Positions 43,380 through 45,001 of a DNA stretch of 45,001 nt are shown here, in pieces. The stretch is from positions 15,653 to 60,653 of the forward strand of contig DFQW01000085.1 in the NCBI GenBank assembly GCA_002377985.1, in the 5' to 3' direction. This stretch comes from Halieaceae bacterium UBA3479 (GTDB lineage Bacteria; Pseudomonadota; Gammaproteobacteria; Pseudomonadales; Halieaceae). Under the pieces are notes generated by a model. The model saw only the letters and a list, made by a program, of their open reading frames with translations. It had not been told where the DNA came from and ran no database searches. The position numbers and the translations under genes are program-made. How positions within the stretch are numbered: the first letter of the stretch is position 1; the number at the start of each line of letters is the position of its first letter.

Positions 43380-45001
43380 ATGGAGCCTTTGCTCACAGCC
43401 CTGATCGTGGTTTCTCTGATTCTCGCGCTGATCTTCAGCCGGGTGGCGCCTGCGCTGGTATTCACCTCGGCCATGGCGGCCTGCGTTGCAGTGGGCAGCA
43501 TCGATCTGCAGACGGCGCTGGATAAAGCCAGCAATGAGGGCCTGATTACGCTGATCTTGCTTATTTTGGTGTCGGTCGGTTTGGAGCGCTTGCCCTGGCT
43601 CATCGATCTGGCACAGCGCACCGTGAATCGCTCGTTGCCCAGAACCTTGCTCAATCTGTCCGGTATGACAATGCTCTTCTCTGCCTTCGTCAACAATACG
43701 GCGGTGGTAGCGACGCTGTCTGGAGCGTTGCGTAAAAACCCCTATCACGCACCGAGCCAGATTCTTCTGCCTATCTCTTACGCCGCCATTTTGGGTGGAA
43801 CGCTCACGCTGATTGGCACCTCCACCAATCTGATTGTCAGCAGCTTTCTCGAGGACATCACGGGCGAGGGCATCGCATTTTTTGCCTTTTTACCCGTTGC
43901 GCTGCCTGCGGCTCTCGCGGGTCTGCTTGCGCTGCTGCTGATGCATCGCGTGCTGCCGGCGGTTGATCAGGCCGAGGTACGGATTAACGAATTTCTGATC
44001 GAGATGATGGTGGATGATGATTCCCAATTGATTGGCAAAACCATCAGCGAGAATGGGCTCCGTGATCTGGGGGATTTGTTTCTGGTGGAGCTGGTGCGGG
44101 GGGGAAGATTGCTGACCCCGGTAACCCCCAACGAGCGCTTGGCGGCAGGGGATCGGCTGATCTTCTCGGGTGATGTAGCAAAGATAGGGATGCTCGATAA
44201 ATTCTATGGCCTGACATCCTTTGCCCTCGACGAAGGCATGTTGGGTAGCAATTTGACCGAGGTGGTGTTGTTGCCGGGCGCAACGGTGGTGGGGAAAACC
44301 ATCAAGCAATGCGATTTCCGATCCCGCTTTGACGCCGCGGTGGTAGGCCTTCGACGCGACGGCGAGCGACTCTCGGGGCGGCTGGGTGATATTGCCCTGC
44401 GGGCGGGTGACTCCTTGATGCTGGCCGTGGGCAGCGATTTTTTAAAGCGCGGCAACCTCAGTCGAAACTTTCTGGTTATTGACGGCGACATTGTCAGCCA
44501 TCGGCTACCGCTCACGAAAAGTCTGGCGGTGGGGGCAGGGCTGATGGTCGCAATTGTGGGCTCAATCCTGAGCTGGTTTACCCTGGCGACCGGCCTGATG
44601 TTTTTGCTGCTCCTCATGCTTGCACTGGATTTGTTCAGTGCGGCGGAGCTGCGCCGGCGTTTTCCCTTCGAAATTTGGCTGATTGTTGCCTCGGCCCTTG
44701 CCATCGCCCAGGCCGTTATGGATTCAGGATTAATGACGATCATGATGGCCGGCTTATCCCCGGTGATTGCGGCTGTATCGCCTTTTGTGCTGCTGCTCAT
44801 GATCTACGCACTCACTCTCGCCTTGACCGAATTAATGACCAATAACGCGGCAGCGGCGCTGATGTTTCCGCTCAGCTACGCCCTCGCAACCAGCGCCGGG
44901 TTGGCACCAATGGCCTTTGTGATGGCGGTGGCGCTGGGAGGCAGTGCGTCATTCCTCACTCCGTTTGGCTACACCACAAATCTGATGGTTCAGAACCTGG
45001 G
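43380..45001 (+). CDS. SLC13/DASS-type transporter with two RCK_C domains, cut by window edge
   Basis: Inner-membrane anion/sodium symporter family protein; 540 codons are visible from ATG 43380 and the C-terminus is beyond the window (family usually ~590). Membrane helices at ~5-50, 57-75, 95-115 and 133-190, with the signature TLIGTSTNLIVSS near 142-154. A cytoplasmic insert (~200-360) holds two RCK_C (TrkA-C) domains, seen as repeated ...LIGKTISE...LRDLGDLFLVEL... and ...VVGKTIKQCDF...AVVGLRRDG..., each ending in AGDRLIFSG / AGDSLMLAVG. A second membrane block follows from ~380, with ELMTNNAAAALMFP and SASFLTPFGYTTNLMV, the matching half-site. Substrate (dicarboxylate, sulfate or other anion) cannot be assigned. 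Confidence 0.92.
   Translation, partial: MEPLLTALIVVSLILALIFSRVAPALVFTSAMAACVAVGSIDLQTALDKASNEGLITLILLILVSVGLERLPWLIDLAQRTVNRSLPRTLLNLSGMTMLFSAFVNNTAVVATLSGALRKNPYHAPSQILLPISYAAILGGTLTLIGTSTNLIVSSFLEDITGEGIAFFAFLPVALPAALAGLLALLLMHRVLPAVDQAEVRINEFLIEMMVDDDSQLIGKTISENGLRDLGDLFLVELVRGGRLLTPVTPNERLAAGDRLIFSGDVAKIGMLDKFYGLTSFALDEGMLGSNLTEVVLLPGATVVGKTIKQCDFRSRFDAAVVGLRRDGERLSGRLGDIALRAGDSLMLAVGSDFLKRGNLSRNFLVIDGDIVSHRLPLTKSLAVGAGLMVAIVGSILSWFTLATGLMFLLLLMLALDLFSAAELRRRFPFEIWLIVASALAIAQAVMDSGLMTIMMAGLSPVIAAVSPFVLLLMIYALTLALTELMTNNAAAALMFPLSYALATSAGLAPMAFVMAVALGGSASFLTPFGYTTNLMVQNL

Noticed and set aside
43284..43748. Reverse-strand frame over the start of the transporter gene
   Set aside because: Gln/Arg/His-rich shadow; the plus strand carries a clear SLC13 protein in the same place.
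1..45001. Mobile elements, CRISPR arrays, tRNA or rRNA genes
   Set aside because: Gaps between genes are short and were read for repeats, transposase remnants and cloverleaf-type sequences; none seen.

Overview
The window looks like chromosomal DNA of an aerobic marine gammaproteobacterium, most plausibly the OM60/NOR5 (Halieaceae) group. The inference rests on gene content and order. There is a long conserved gammaproteobacterial housekeeping block (secDF, suhB, trmJ, iscRSUA-hscBA-fdx, ndk, rlmN, pilF, ispG, hisS, yfgM, bamB, der). There is an aerobic bacteriochlorophyll cyclase gene (acsF). The metabolism is typical of an aerobic heterotroph (isovaleryl-CoA dehydrogenase, isocitrate lyase, B12 scavenging). 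Taxonomy is inference, since no rRNA is present. I see no insertion sequences, prophage, CRISPR array, tRNA or rRNA; genes are tightly packed and base composition looks even.

Layout. 1-6064: a partial isovaleryl-CoA dehydrogenase, a small membrane protein, then a BLUF blue-light sensor divergent from acsF, followed by a crotonase, an NnrU-family membrane protein, an AlkA-like DNA glycosylase and tadA. 6160-11560: mltF and purL, divergent. 11649-29793: secD-secF, suhB (reverse), trmJ, the complete ISC iron-sulfur cluster operon behind an IscR-type operator, ndk behind its own promoter, rlmN, pilF, ispG, hisS, yfgM, bamB and der. 29790-33229: purEK (reverse) and the glyoxylate-shunt gene aceA. 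33311-34653: an HxlR regulator translationally coupled to a class II aldolase. 34709-38240: a cobalamin riboswitch unit on the minus strand (TonB-dependent receptor, cobalamin adenosyltransferase, six-helix membrane protein). 38240-45001: a DUF501 protein, DAHP synthase, an MscS channel, a DUF481 outer-membrane-type protein, a glyoxalase-fold protein and a partial SLC13/RCK transporter.

The two most interesting places are accessory insertions between housekeeping genes. First, the BLUF/acsF pair shares a 141-bp AT-rich divergent region that carries a promoter-like sequence, a dyad over its -10 and a leader hairpin. This suggests light- or redox-tuned expression of the oxygen-dependent step of bacteriochlorophyll synthesis; no other photosynthesis gene lies in the window. 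Second, the B12 unit has a readable sigma70 promoter, a textbook aptamer and a terminator-like expression platform, and its third gene is an unrecognised polytopic membrane protein. That protein is a candidate inner-membrane partner for corrinoid uptake.

No feature here is proven to be a new system. All coordinates and motifs were read by eye, and no database search was run.
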